NCBI GenBank assembly: GCA_913053875.1
Contig: CAJXGN010000001.1
Location: 124,001-188,000, forward strand
Origin: an uncultured Agromyces sp.
Lineage (GTDB): Bacteria > Actinomycetota > Actinomycetes > Actinomycetales > Microbacteriaceae
Direction: 5' to 3'
Length of the DNA: 64,000 nt
Shown here: positions 25,579 to 37,873 of the stretch, piece after piece
Layout of the letters: the number at the start of each line of letters is the position of its first letter
Numbering within the stretch: position 1 is the stretch's first letter
Notes under the pieces: generated by a model
What the model saw: only the letters and a program-made list of their open reading frames with translations
Databases searched by the model: none
Told to the model about the DNA's origin: nothing
Translations under genes and position numbers: made by a program

Positions 25579-26780
25579 CAGGCCACCTCCCCCGCGGTGC
25601 GGCGCGCCTTGACGGCGCGCTTGGCGATCGCCCAGCGATGCGTCTCGCTCGATCCGTCGTAGATGCGGAACGGCCGCACCTCCCGCCAGTACCGGCTGAG
25701 CAGCAGGTCGCCCGCGGTGCCGGTCGCACCGGCGAGCTGCACCGCGCGATCGGTGATCCGCCCGACCGCCTCGGCCACGAAGACCTTCGTCATCGAGGTG
25801 GCGTTGCCCGCTTCGCGACCCGTGTCCAGCAGCCAGCCCGCGTGCCGGATGAGCGCCCGCGAGGCCGCCATGTCGATCTCGTTGTCGGCGACCTGTTGCT
25901 GCACCATGCCGAGGTTCGCGAGCCGGTCGCCGAAGGCGTCGCGCTGCGCGACGTACCCGAGGGCGATGTCATGCGCGCGGCGCGCAAGCCCGAGCCAGCG
26001 CATGCAGTGGGTCAGTCGTGCGGGCGCGAGCCGGGCCTGCGCGGCCTCGAAGCCGCGGTCGACCTCGCCGAGCACCGCGTCGTCGGGCACGACGCAGTCG
26101 CGGAACTCGACCTCGCTGTGCCCGCCGAACAGCCCCACGTCGAGCGTGTCCAGGTCGCGCACCACGGTGATGCCGGGATTGTCGCCGTCGACGAGGAAGA
26201 GGGTCGCCCCGCCGGCGTCGCCGGGCTCCCCCGACGTGCGTGCCATCACGAAGAACAGCGAGGCGCCGCGGGCGCCGGTGATGAACCACTTGCGGCCGTC
26301 GATGCGCCAGCCGCCCTCGACGCGGCGTGCGCGCGTGCGCAGCGCCCGCGGGTCCGAGCCCGCGCCCGGCGCCGGCTCGGTCATCGCGAAGGCGCTCCGC
26401 GCGCGGCCGCTGCCGAGCTCCGGCAGCCAGCGTCCCTGCTGCTCCGGGGAGCCGATGCGCTCGAGGAGGTGCATGTTGCCCTCGTCGGGGGCGGAGCAGT
26501 GCAGCGCCAGCGGTCCGAGCAGCGAGTAGCCGGCCTCCTCGAACACCACCGACTGCCCGCGCATGTCGAGACCGAGGCCGCCCCACTCGCGGCCGAGCTG
26601 CGGGGCCAGCAGGCCCGCGGCGCGCGCCGCGTCCTGCAGGCCGCGACGCACGGACTCGTCGCCGTCGTGCACCGATCCGCCCGTCTCCAGCTCGACGGGG
26701 ATCACGACGTCGCGCACGAACTCCCGCGTCCTGGCCGCGAGCGCCGCGACCTCGTCGTCGATCTCGAACTCGATCGCCAT
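25578..26780 (-). CDS. Acyl-CoA dehydrogenase of the ACAD10/11-LvaC type
   Basis: A 400-residue FAD-dependent acyl-CoA dehydrogenase. It has the FAD/substrate motif FAMTEPAPGAGSDP, GRKWFITGA, and a C-terminal RIYDGSSETHRWAIAKR that resembles the ACAD10/11 group rather than the classical catalytic EYPVER segment. Tight coupling to the kinase gene supports a role in eliminating phosphate from 4-phosphoacyl-CoAs. A GAAGGAG ribosome binding site fixes the ATG. It is the first gene of a three-gene operon and diverges from another acyl-CoA dehydrogenase. Confidence 0.88.
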   Translation of the reverse strand: MAIEFEIDDEVAALAARTREFVRDVVIPVELETGGSVHDGDESVRRGLQDAARAAGLLAPQLGREWGGLGLDMRGQSVVFEEAGYSLLGPLALHCSAPDEGNMHLLERIGSPEQQGRWLPELGSGRARSAFAMTEPAPGAGSDPRALRTRARRVEGGWRIDGRKWFITGARGASLFFVMARTSGEPGDAGGATLFLVDGDNPGITVVRDLDTLDVGLFGGHSEVEFRDCVVPDDAVLGEVDRGFEAAQARLAPARLTHCMRWLGLARRAHDIALGYVAQRDAFGDRLANLGMVQQQVADNEIDMAASRALIRHAGWLLDTGREAGNATSMTKVFVAEAVGRITDRAVQLAGATGTAGDLLLSRYWREVRPFRIYDGSSETHRWAIAKRAVKARRTAGEVA

Positions 26781-26800
26781 CGCGGCTCCTTCGCCTTGGA

Positions 26801-26817
26801 AGTTCAGGTGCCGAACT
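26801..26817. promoter_or_regulatory. Inverted repeat upstream of the acyl-CoA dehydrogenase at 25578
   Basis: AGTTC and GAACT arms flank a 7-base spacer about 20 bases before the start codon, a suitable place for a repressor. The arms are short, so the call is weak. Confidence 0.3.
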
Positions 26818-26901
26818 GAATCGGCATTAGAAAACACTCCGAACATCGTGCGCCCGCGAACCTTGTTCCGTCAAGGGCGATGCATCAGAATTTTGAATCT
26901 G

Positions 26902-26930
26902 TTGTAAAAACGGCGGATCGATGTCACACT
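26902..26930 (+). promoter_or_regulatory. Promoter of the beta-oxidation operon
   Basis: TTGTAA and CACACT are spaced by 17 bases. They lie in the most AT-rich stretch of the divergent region (about 26886-26911), ~50 bases before the acyl-CoA dehydrogenase start. Confidence 0.55.
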
Positions 26931-26979
26931 GGCCGCACAGGGCCGGATCGGCCAGGGCAGATCAGTGAGGATCGATCGG

Positions 26980-28143
26980 ATGTTCAAGGACCTCGGAACG
27001 TCGCGCACCGTGTACGACACGGAGCACCGCGAGTTCGGCGCGCTCGTCGCCGACTTCGTCGAAGCGGAGGCCGCGCCGAACGCGGAGCGGTGGGAACGCG
27101 AGGGCAAGGTCGACCGCGCCCTGTTCACCGCGGCCGCGGAGGCGGGCATCCTCGGCTTCACCGTGCCGGAGGAGTTCGGCGGCATGGGCATCGACGACTT
27201 CCGCTACAACGCGATCATGGGCGAGGAACTCGCCCGCAATCCCGTCTGCGACGGCATGGCCTGCATCGCCCTGTCGAACGACATCGTCTACCCCTACTTC
27301 CTCGACCTGACGAACGACGACCAGAAGTCCAGGTGGCTCCCCGGACTGGCGGAGGGCACGCTCGTCACCGCGATCGCGATGACCGAGCCGGGCACGGGCT
27401 CCGACCTCGCCGGCATCCGCACCTCGGCCGTCCGCGACGGCGACGAGTACGTCGTGAACGGCGCCAAGACGTTCATCTCGAACGGGCAGAACGCCGACCT
27501 CGTCGTCACCGCCGTGCGCACCTCGGAGGACCGGCACAAGGGACTCAGCCTCCTGGTGATCCCCGCCGACTCCCCCGGCTTCTCGCGCGGCCGCAACCTC
27601 GACAAGATCGGCCTGCACGCCCAGGACACGAGCGAGCTCGCCTTCACCGATGTGCGCGTGCCGGTCGAGAACCTGCTCGGCGCAGAGGGAGACGGGTTCC
27701 TCGGACTCATGAAGAACCTGCCGCAGGAGCGCATCTCCATCGCCGCGGCGGCGGTGGCGGCATGCGAGGGCGTGCTGGAGCGCACCCTCGCGTACGTGAA
27801 GGAGCGGAAGGCGTTCGGCCAGCCGATCGGCAGCTTCCAGAACACGCGGTTCGTGCTCGCCGAGCTGACCACCGAGGTGCGCGTGACGCGCGCCTACATC
27901 GACGACTGCCTGCGCCAGCACGTCGCCGGCCGGCTGTCGGCCGAGGAGGCCGCGGCGGCGAAGTTCTGGTGCACCGAACTGCAGCAGCGGGTCGTGAACC
28001 GCTGCCTGCAGCTCTACGGCGGCTACGGCTACATGCGCGAGTACCGCATCGCGCGCGACTACGAGGACGCACGCATCACGACCATCTACGGCGGCACCAC
28101 CGAGATCATGAAGGAGATCGTCGGCCGGAGCCTCGGGCTCTGA
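26980..28143 (+). CDS. Acyl-CoA dehydrogenase (beta-oxidation)
   Basis: A 387-residue FAD enzyme catalysing the first step of beta-oxidation and passing electrons to ETF. The motifs [14 protein letters not shown] and GAKTFISNG are present, and the catalytic Glu lies in [19 protein letters not shown]. The ATG at 26980 follows GAGG at 26967-26970; the GTG five codons upstream overlaps that site and is less likely. It heads an operon with a thiolase, a FadB-type multienzyme and an NMO-like protein. Confidence 0.93.
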   Translation: MFKDLGTSRTVYDTEHREFGALVADFVEAEAAPNAERWEREGKVDRALFTAAAEAGILGFTVPEEFGGMGIDDFRYNAIMGEELARNPVCDGMACIALSNDIVYPYFLDLTNDDQKSRWLPGLAEGTLVTAIAMTEPGTGSDLAGIRTSAVRDGDEYVVNGAKTFISNGQNADLVVTAVRTSEDRHKGLSLLVIPADSPGFSRGRNLDKIGLHAQDTSELAFTDVRVPVENLLGAEGDGFLGLMKNLPQERISIAAAAVAACEGVLERTLAYVKERKAFGQPIGSFQNTRFVLAELTTEVRVTRAYIDDCLRQHVAGRLSAEEAAAAKFWCTELQQRVVNRCLQLYGGYGYMREYRIARDYEDARITTIYGGTTEIMKEIVGRSLGL

Positions 28144-28165
28144 CGACATCGAGAGGACGACAACC

Positions 28166-29374
28166 ATGACCGAAGCGTTCATCTACGACACGTTCCGAAC
28201 CCCGCGCGGCAAGAACCGCGGCGGCTCGCTCCACGGCACGAAGCCGGTCGACCTCGCGAGCGGCCTGCTCGCCGAGCTCGCACCGCGCAACCCCTCGCTC
28301 GACCTCGATCGCATCGACGACGTCGTGCTCGGCGTCGTCTCGCCGGTCGGCGAGCAGGGCGGCGACATCGCGCGCACCGCGATCCTCAACTCCGGCCTGC
28401 CCGAGCACGTGCCGGGCGTGCAGGTCAACCGATTCTGCGCCTCGGGGCTCGAGGCCGTGAACCTCGCCGCGCAGAAGGTCGCGTCCGGCTGGGAGGACCT
28501 GGTCGTCGCCGGTGGCGTCGAGGCCATGTCGCGCGTGCCGATCGGCTCCGACGGCGGCGCGTACGCGCAGGACCCGACTACGGCCTACGACGCCTACTTC
28601 GTGCCGCAGGGCATCTCGGCCGACCTCATCGCGACGATCGAGGGCTTCGACCGCGAGGACGTCGACGCATTCGCCGTGTGGAGCCAGGACAAGGCGGATG
28701 CCGCGTGGGCGAACGGGTACTTCGACAAGTCCATCGTGCCCGTGCGCGACATGAACGGCGTGCTCGTGCTCGACCACGACGAGCACCGGCGCCCCGGCTC
28801 GAGCGTCGACTCGCTCGGCAAGCTCCCCTCGGCGTTCGCGACCATCGGCGACATGGGTGGCTTCGACGCCGTCGCGCTGCAGAAGTACCACTCGGTCGAG
28901 AGGATCTCGCACGTGCACACGGCCGCGAACTCGTCGGGCATCGTCGACGGGGCGGCCCTGGTGGTGCTCGGCAGCGAGGCGGCCGGCAGCGCCATGGGAC
29001 TCACCCCGCGGGCGCGGATCGTCGGCACGGCCGTGCTCGGCAGCGAGCCCACCATCATGCTCACCGGCCCGACGAGCGTCACGCAGCGGGTGCTCGACAA
29101 GACCGGTCTCACGGTCGACGACATCGACCTGTTCGAGCTCAACGAGGCGTTCGCCTCCGTCGTGCTCAAGTGGATGAAGGACCTCGACATCCCTCGCGAG
29201 AAGGTCAACGTCAACGGCGGCGCGATCGCCATGGGGCATCCGCTCGGCGCCACCGGCGCGATGATCCTCGGCACGATGCTCGACGAGCTCGAGCGCCGCG
29301 ACCTCCGCCGCGGCCTCGCCACGCTCTGCGTCGGCGCCGGCATGGGCATCGCCACCGTCATCGAACGACTCTGA
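28166..29374 (+). CDS. Acetyl-CoA C-acyltransferase (thiolase)
   Basis: The 402-residue thiolase cleaves 3-ketoacyl-CoA with CoA. The nucleophilic Cys is in [12 protein letters not shown], the active-site His in [15 protein letters not shown] and the second Cys in [11 protein letters not shown]. It is spaced 22 bases from the acyl-CoA dehydrogenase and 30 bases from the FadB-type gene, so the three form a complete beta-oxidation set. Confidence 0.95.
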   Translation: MTEAFIYDTFRTPRGKNRGGSLHGTKPVDLASGLLAELAPRNPSLDLDRIDDVVLGVVSPVGEQGGDIARTAILNSGLPEHVPGVQVNRFCASGLEAVNLAAQKVASGWEDLVVAGGVEAMSRVPIGSDGGAYAQDPTTAYDAYFVPQGISADLIATIEGFDREDVDAFAVWSQDKADAAWANGYFDKSIVPVRDMNGVLVLDHDEHRRPGSSVDSLGKLPSAFATIGDMGGFDAVALQKYHSVERISHVHTAANSSGIVDGAALVVLGSEAAGSAMGLTPRARIVGTAVLGSEPTIMLTGPTSVTQRVLDKTGLTVDDIDLFELNEAFASVVLKWMKDLDIPREKVNVNGGAIAMGHPLGATGAMILGTMLDELERRDLRRGLATLCVGAGMGIATVIERL

Positions 29375-29404
29375 CCCGAACGAACCGACAGGACTGGACC
29401 ACTC

Positions 29405-32601
<3,197 letters not shown>

Positions 32602-32604
32602 CCG

Positions 32605-33252
32605 TCAGCGGCCGGCGCGTTCGCCGAGGTCGGGCGCACCCATGCCGTGCAGCACGAGCGAGCGCGCCGCCGCGACGAGGTCGGCCAACGACCGCATCCG
32701 CGGGTTCCACCACTCGGCCGCCCAGTTCATCGAGCCGAGCAGCAGCAGCCGTGACACGTTGACGTCGAGCCCGTCGCGCAGTTGACCGGCGCGTGCGGCC
32801 TCGTCGAACAGGTCGCGCCAGATGCGGCTGTACGCCGCCTCCTCCTCCGCGGGACGCGTGCGCAGCTGCTCGGGCACCTGGCCGGCGTTGCGCACCGAGG
32901 CCGTGGTGTAGTCGGAGATGCTCAGCTCGTAGCGCAGGTGCGCTTCGACCGCGACGAGGATGCGATCGATCGGTTCCGTCTCGGCGGGCAGCTCGTCGAG
33001 TACCGACTGCACGTGCAGGCGCACCCGGTGGGCGCCGGCCCACATGACCTCCTCGATGAGGTCGTCGCGCGACGGGAAGTAGTAGTAGATCGCCGGCGCC
33101 TGCACCTCGGCGACCTCGGCGACGTCGCTGAGCCGGGTGCCGGCGTACCCCTTGCGGCTCAGCACGTGGGCGGCGGCATCGAGGATGCGCTCCCGCGTGC
33201 GCTCCGACTTGCTCGGGACCGCGACCTGCTGCGCGGCACTGCGCTGGGCCAT
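32605..33252 (-). CDS. TetR family transcriptional regulator
   Basis: A 215-residue TetR regulator with an N-terminal helix-turn-helix (about 17-63; GTRLSDVAEVAEVQAPAIYYYFPSRDDL) and a helical effector domain. It converges on the beta-oxidation operon with a 3-base gap. A large inverted repeat lies 34 bases before its start, suggesting autoregulation. The ATG at 33252 is directly preceded by an in-frame GTG, which could also be used. An acyl-CoA ligand is plausible but not shown. Confidence 0.88.
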   Translation of the reverse strand: MAQRSAAQQVAVPSKSERTRERILDAAAHVLSRKGYAGTRLSDVAEVAEVQAPAIYYYFPSRDDLIEEVMWAGAHRVRLHVQSVLDELPAETEPIDRILVAVEAHLRYELSISDYTTASVRNAGQVPEQLRTRPAEEEAAYSRIWRDLFDEAARAGQLRDGLDVNVSRLLLLGSMNWAAEWWNPRMRSLADLVAAARSLVLHGMGAPDLGERAGR

Positions 33253-33285
33253 CACCGGCTCCCCTCCCCGTCACCACATCGGACG

Positions 33286-33307
33286 GAATCGAATCGTGAT
33301 TCGATTC
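33286..33307. promoter_or_regulatory. TetR operator candidate (10-base arms)
   Basis: Arms GAATCGAATC and GATTCGATTC are perfectly complementary and separated by GT. The site lies 34 bases upstream of the TetR gene start, where binding would repress it. Confidence 0.65.
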
Positions 33308-33339
33308 TCTCATGTCATCCCCAGCCGCGGCGGGACATC

Positions 33340-33368
33340 TTGTGCCGGATCGACGGTTCGGAGATACT
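33340..33368 (+). promoter_or_regulatory. Promoter of the aldehyde dehydrogenase gene at 33422
   Basis: TTGTGC and GATACT are spaced by 17 bases, and the predicted start point falls inside the palindrome that follows at 33369-33384. Confidence 0.55.
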
Positions 33369-33384
33369 GTGAATGATCATTCAC
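33369..33384. promoter_or_regulatory. Palindromic operator at the start point of the aldehyde dehydrogenase promoter
   Basis: GTGAATGATCATTCAC is a perfect 16-base palindrome immediately after the -10. The TGAATG...CATTCA form is typical of TetR-family operators. Confidence 0.65.
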
Positions 33385-33421
33385 TTCTGATCGGCAACTC
33401 CCCGAGGATGCGGAGAATCCC

Positions 33422-34882
33422 ATGACACTGACCGACCCCCCGAAGCTGCAGGAGCAGCCCGAGCAGACCCTGCCCGACGTCACCGCGACGGTCGCGGCCG
33501 CACGCGACGCGGCGGCCTGGTGGGCGGGCCTCGGCTACGCGGAGCGGCGCCGCCGCACGCTGGCCTGGAAGCACGCCATCGCGAACGGCGCCGAGGAGCT
33601 CGCCGAGATCATCTCGCGCGAGACCGGCAAGCCCGTGGGCGATGCGACGCTCGAGATCATGCTCACCCTCGGGCACCTCGACTGGGCGGCCAAGCACGCC
33701 AAGAAGGTGCTGAAGCGCCGCGGCGTGCCGGCCGGCGCGGTGGCGTTCAACCAGAAGGCCACGCTCGGCTACGAGCCGTACGGCGTCGTCGCCGTGATCG
33801 GCCCCTGGAACTACCCCCTCTACACGCCGATGGGCTCGATCGGCTATGCGATCGCGGCCGGCAACGCCGTCGTGTTCAAGCCGAGCGAGCTCACGCCCGA
33901 GACGGCACTCTGGCTCGCGGAGGCATGGAAGCGCGCCAACCCCGAGCAGCCCGTGCTGCAGGTCGTGACCGGCGGCGGCGAGGTCGGCGGCGCGCTGATC
34001 CGCGCGGGCGTCGACAAGGTCGGCTTCACCGGCTCCACCGCCACCGCCAAGCGCGTGATGGCCGCGTGCGCCGAGCAGCTCACTCCCCTCGTGGCGGAGT
34101 GCGGCGGCAAGGACGCGATGATCGTCGCGGCCGACGCGAACCTCGACCTCGCAACCGACTTCGCCGTGTTCGGCGGGTTCGGCAACAGCGGCCAGACCTG
34201 CGTCGGCGTCGAGCGCGTCTACGTGGTCGAGTCGGTGCGCGACCGCTTCCTCGACCTGCTCGTGCAGAAGGCGCGCACGCTCACCCCCGGCGCGGACGAG
34301 TCGGCGTCGTACGGCCGGATGACCCACCCGGCGGGTGGCGACGTCGTGCGCGAGCACGTGCAGGACGCCCTGACCCGCGGCGGCACTGCCGTGCTCGGCG
34401 GGGTCGACTCGGTCAAGGCGCCGTACGTCGAGCCGATCGTGCTCACCGGCGTTCCCGAGGACGCCGACGCCGTCTGCGTCGAGACCTTCGGCCCGACGCT
34501 CGTGGTCAACGGCGTCGCCGACCTCGACGAGGCGGTCGAGCGCGCGAACGCGACCGAGTACGGACTGGGCGCGTCGATCTTCACCCGCGACCACAGGGCC
34601 GGGGAGCGGCTCGCCGCTCGGCTCAAGGCGGGCGCGGTCACGATCGACTCCGTGCTCGGCTTCGCCGGCGTCGCCGCGCTGCCGTTCGGCGGCGTGGGCG
34701 GATCCGGCTTCGGCCGCGTGCACGGCCCCGACGGGCTGCGCGAGTTCAGCCGTGCGAAGTCGATGACCGTGCAGCGGTTCAAGGCGCCGCTCGACCTGCT
34801 CCGCATCGACCGCTCGGAGCGCGACATGAAGATCGCCAAGTCGATGCTGCACTCGCTGCACGGCAGCAAGCACGGCGCGTAG
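33422..34882 (+). CDS. Aldehyde dehydrogenase family protein
   Basis: A 486-residue NAD(P)-dependent aldehyde dehydrogenase. IGPWNYPLYTP, the catalytic Glu in AECGGKDAMIV and the catalytic Cys in GNSGQTCVGVERV are intact. It ends with a tail (about 455-486) rich in charged residues. It stands alone between two TetR genes, with a promoter overlapped by a palindrome. A fatty or branched aldehyde is a likely substrate given the surroundings; this is inference. Confidence 0.9.
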   Translation: MTLTDPPKLQEQPEQTLPDVTATVAAARDAAAWWAGLGYAERRRRTLAWKHAIANGAEELAEIISRETGKPVGDATLEIMLTLGHLDWAAKHAKKVLKRRGVPAGAVAFNQKATLGYEPYGVVAVIGPWNYPLYTPMGSIGYAIAAGNAVVFKPSELTPETALWLAEAWKRANPEQPVLQVVTGGGEVGGALIRAGVDKVGFTGSTATAKRVMAACAEQLTPLVAECGGKDAMIVAADANLDLATDFAVFGGFGNSGQTCVGVERVYVVESVRDRFLDLLVQKARTLTPGADESASYGRMTHPAGGDVVREHVQDALTRGGTAVLGGVDSVKAPYVEPIVLTGVPEDADAVCVETFGPTLVVNGVADLDEAVERANATEYGLGASIFTRDHRAGERLAARLKAGAVTIDSVLGFAGVAALPFGGVGGSGFGRVHGPDGLREFSRAKSMTVQRFKAPLDLLRIDRSERDMKIAKSMLHSLHGSKHGA

Positions 34883-34921
34883 GCCGACGGCCGGGCCGGT
34901 CGTCCGCGGGGCGGCGGCCGG

Positions 34922-36130
34922 TCAGCGGCCGAGGTCGGTGTCGGGCGGGTCCAGCACGGCATCGACCATCGCCGCGACGCAACGCACGACCGCGGGGTCG
35001 TCGCTCCAGTGGGAGCGACGGCCCCCGTCCACGACCACGCCGAGCGCGGCGTGCACGAGGATGCGGGCCGAGGGCAGGTCGAGCGACGGATGCACCGCGC
35101 GCAGGCGGTTCACCCACTCGGCCACGTGCTCGCGCTGCAGCGCCAGCAGACGGGCCAGGTCCTGCTCGGGGAGGCTGGTCGCGTCGGCGGAGTACACCGA
35201 CAGCAGCTCGTGCTGCTCGAACGCGAAGCGGATGTACGCGCGGCCCATCGACTGGAGGGCGCCGGCGGGGTCGGATCCGGCCCTGGCCGTCGCATCCGCC
35301 GTCACCTGCGTCAGCCGCTCGGCGGCGCGGATGCACGCGGCGTAGAGGATGTCGGACTTGCCGGAGAAGTGGCGGTAGACGCCCGACGGCGTGAGTCCGG
35401 CCGCCGTCGCGATCTCGTCGATGCCGACGTCGTGGTAGCCGCGCCGGTTGAACAGCGTGATGGCCTTCGAGAGGAGCAGCTCGCGCCTGCCGCCGATCGG
35501 CTCCTGGTCGGTGCGCTCGATCGTCGGCGCCTCGACGCCGTCGATCGAGACGCGGAGCACGCGGTGCGCCGCGCCGCCGAGCACGCGGTCCATCCGGCGC
35601 ACGCCGAGCGAGGTGCGGTGCGCGGTGATCGAGGCGATCACGGCGAGGGCACCGGATGCGACGCGGTCCGCGACCACGGGCTGCAGGTCGCCCCGCACCT
35701 CGAGCAGCGCGTCCGCGATCGTCGCGGTGAGCCGGTCGAACTGCTCGCCGATCTCGGCCCGGTGCTCGGGCGCCAGGTAGCGCCCCTCCCAGCGGTAGAG
35801 CCCGCCCGTGCTGCGGTTCGCGACCGTCACCTTGAGCACCGCGGCGACGAGCGCGTCGAGCCGGTCGTCGGGGTCGTCGGATGCGGGGACCTGGTCGATC
35901 CCGTCGAGGAGGCCGGCGGCCAGGCCCCTCGCGCACGCGACGAAGAGCGCGTACTTGCTCGGGTAGTGCCGGTAGAGCGCGGGCGCGGAGACTCCGACCG
36001 CCGCGGCGATGTCCTCCATGCCGACCGCGTGGAATCCGTGCGCGCTGAACGCCTCCGCTGCGGCCGCCTCGATGCGCTGCTTGCGATCCTTCGGCCGGCG
36101 CCGCACGGTCTCGGTCACGACTTCGGACAC
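34922..36130 (-). CDS. Double-domain TetR regulator (two HTH modules in one chain)
   Basis: A 402-residue protein that contains two complete TetR units. The first helix-turn-helix is near residues 16-61 (IAAAVGVSAPALYRHYPSK) and the second near 214-260 (IATAAGLTPSGVYRHFSGK); each is followed by ~140 residues of helical effector domain. A normal TetR is ~200 residues and dimeric, so this chain may act as an intramolecular pseudo-dimer. The GTG at 36130 is chosen because GGGGAGG lies 5 bases upstream; a GTG two codons earlier leaves no spacing. It converges on the aldehyde dehydrogenase gene. Confidence 0.88.
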   Translation of the reverse strand: MSEVVTETVRRRPKDRKQRIEAAAAEAFSAHGFHAVGMEDIAAAVGVSAPALYRHYPSKYALFVACARGLAAGLLDGIDQVPASDDPDDRLDALVAAVLKVTVANRSTGGLYRWEGRYLAPEHRAEIGEQFDRLTATIADALLEVRGDLQPVVADRVASGALAVIASITAHRTSLGVRRMDRVLGGAAHRVLRVSIDGVEAPTIERTDQEPIGGRRELLLSKAITLFNRRGYHDVGIDEIATAAGLTPSGVYRHFSGKSDILYAACIRAAERLTQVTADATARAGSDPAGALQSMGRAYIRFAFEQHELLSVYSADATSLPEQDLARLLALQREHVAEWVNRLRAVHPSLDLPSARILVHAALGVVVDGGRRSHWSDDPAVVRCVAAMVDAVLDPPDTDLGR

Positions 36131-36216
36131 GGGCACCTCCCCACCAGCACCCTACGGTACGCGGCACCCGCCACGCACGACGGCGCGCGAATGCAGAACC
36201 GTCATTAACAAAAGTG

Positions 36217-36245
36217 GTGACGTGCGGGCGCATCTGGGGCATACT
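36217..36245 (+). promoter_or_regulatory. Promoter of the acyl-CoA synthetase gene at 36284
   Basis: GTGACG and CATACT are separated by 17 bases; the predicted start point is ~30 bases before the ATG, and GGAAAGG serves as ribosome binding site. Confidence 0.5.
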
Positions 36246-36283
36246 GGGGGCAGTCCTTCACGAGGAAGTGGGAAAGGGATTCG

Positions 36284-37873
36284 ATGACGAATACAGCTGT
36301 CGCGGAGACGCCGGTCGCTCAGGCGATGCCGACCTGGTCGTTCCGCAACCATTGGATGGCCCAGACGGCCGGCCACGCCGTGTCGCGGCCCGACGAGGTC
36401 GCGCTGCGCTACCTGGGGCAGGACACGACCTGGCGCCAGCTGCACGAGCGCTCGCTGGCCCTCGCCGGCGCGCTGCGCGAGCGCGGGGTGCGAACCGGCG
36501 ATCGCGTCCTGCTGCTCACCCTCAACCGCCCCGAGTTCGTCGAGTCGGTGTTCGCGATCAACAGCCTCGGCGCGATCGCAGTGCCGGTGAACTTCCGCCT
36601 CACGCCGCCCGAGATCCTCTACCTCATCGAGGACAGCGGCTCGCGCGTGCTGATCGTCGACGGTCCGCTCGCTCCGCTCGGCGCCGCAGTCGCGGGGATG
36701 ACCTCGCAACTCGAGTCGAAGATCGTGCTGGGCGAGGCCGACGGGTTCGAGTCGTACGAGCAGGTGCTCGCCGACGCCGACCCGATCGAGCTCGAGGACG
36801 TGCCGGAGGACGCCACCGCACTGCTCATGTACACGTCCGGCACGACCGGCGCCCCGAAGGGCGCGATGCTGTCGCACCGCAACATGTACCTGCAGGCCGT
36901 CACCTGCATCCGCAGCAACATGGTCTGGGACGAGTCGGATGTCGCGTTCCTGACGGCTCCCTTCTTCCACATCGCCGGCCTCGGCTCGATCGCCGCGAAC
37001 TTCATCATCGGCATCCCGACGGTGATCCACCCGCTCGGTGCGTTCGACCCCGCAGCCGTGGTCGACGCGTGGGAGCAGGAGGGCGCGACCATCGTCTTCA
37101 ACGTGCCGCAGCAGTGGCAGGCGATCTGCGCGCTCCCCGGCATCAAGGACCGCGACCTGAAGCTCCGCATCATCAGTTGGGGCGCCGCACCGGCCTCGGA
37201 CACCGTGCTCCGCGCGATGGAGGAGACCTTCCCCGACGCGACCAACGTCGCGGTGTTCGGCCAGACCGAGATGTCGCCGATCACCTGCGTGCTGAGCGGC
37301 GAGGACTCCCGCCGCAAGCTCGGCTCGGTGGGCAAGCCGATCCCGACCATCCAGTACCGCGTCGTCGACGACGAGATGAACGACGTCGAGGTCGGCGAGA
37401 TCGGCGAGATCGTCTACCGCGGGCCGACCATGATGTCGGCCTACTGGAACAAGCCCGAGGAGACCGCGAAGGCGTTCGAGGGCGGTTGGTTCCACTCGGG
37501 CGACCTCGTCCGCCAGGACGACGAGGGCTTCGTCTGGGTCGTGGACCGCAAGAAGGACATGATCATCTCTGGCGGCGAGAACATCTACTGCGCCGAGGTC
37601 GAGAACGCCATGTTCGCCCACCCCAAGGTGCTCGAGGCCGCGATCGTCGGCCGCGAGAACGAGAAGTGGGGCGAGGTGCCGGTGGCGTTCGTGGCACTGA
37701 AGCCGGAGCAGGAGCTCACGCTCGAGGAGTTCACCGACTTCCTCGGCGCGACCCTCGCGCGCTACAAGCTGCCGAAGGACCTCGTAATCATCGACGCGCT
37801 CCCCCGCAACGCCGGCGGCAAGGTCTTGAAGACCGTGCTCCGCGACCGTCTCGCCGAGCTGGCGAACGGGTGA
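36284..37873 (+). CDS. Acyl-CoA synthetase (AMP-forming)
   Basis: A 529-residue ANL-superfamily ligase that activates a carboxylic acid with ATP and CoA. The P-loop YTSGTTGAPKGAMLSH, the VFGQTEMSP adenylate motif, GWFHSGDLV hinge region and the catalytic Lys in PRNAGGKVLK are present. It shares a GTGA overlap with a GXWXG/DUF4334 gene. The substrate is probably a fatty acid of short to long chain; chain length cannot be predicted here. Confidence 0.93.
   Translation: MTNTAVAETPVAQAMPTWSFRNHWMAQTAGHAVSRPDEVALRYLGQDTTWRQLHERSLALAGALRERGVRTGDRVLLLTLNRPEFVESVFAINSLGAIAVPVNFRLTPPEILYLIEDSGSRVLIVDGPLAPLGAAVAGMTSQLESKIVLGEADGFESYEQVLADADPIELEDVPEDATALLMYTSGTTGAPKGAMLSHRNMYLQAVTCIRSNMVWDESDVAFLTAPFFHIAGLGSIAANFIIGIPTVIHPLGAFDPAAVVDAWEQEGATIVFNVPQQWQAICALPGIKDRDLKLRIISWGAAPASDTVLRAMEETFPDATNVAVFGQTEMSPITCVLSGEDSRRKLGSVGKPIPTIQYRVVDDEMNDVEVGEIGEIVYRGPTMMSAYWNKPEETAKAFEGGWFHSGDLVRQDDEGFVWVVDRKKDMIISGGENIYCAEVENAMFAHPKVLEAAIVGRENEKWGEVPVAFVALKPEQELTLEEFTDFLGATLARYKLPKDLVIIDALPRNAGGKVLKTVLRDRLAELANG

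Noticed and set aside
34884..34906. Possible terminator hairpin between convergent aldehyde dehydrogenase and TetR genes
   Set aside because: A 7-pair stem with one wobble pair and no T-run is not distinguishable from background in such GC-rich DNA.
36279..36292. ATTCG-ATGA-CGAAT inverted repeat over the acyl-CoA synthetase start codon
   Set aside because: Only 5-base arms with a 4-base gap; this can occur by chance and it overlaps coding sequence.
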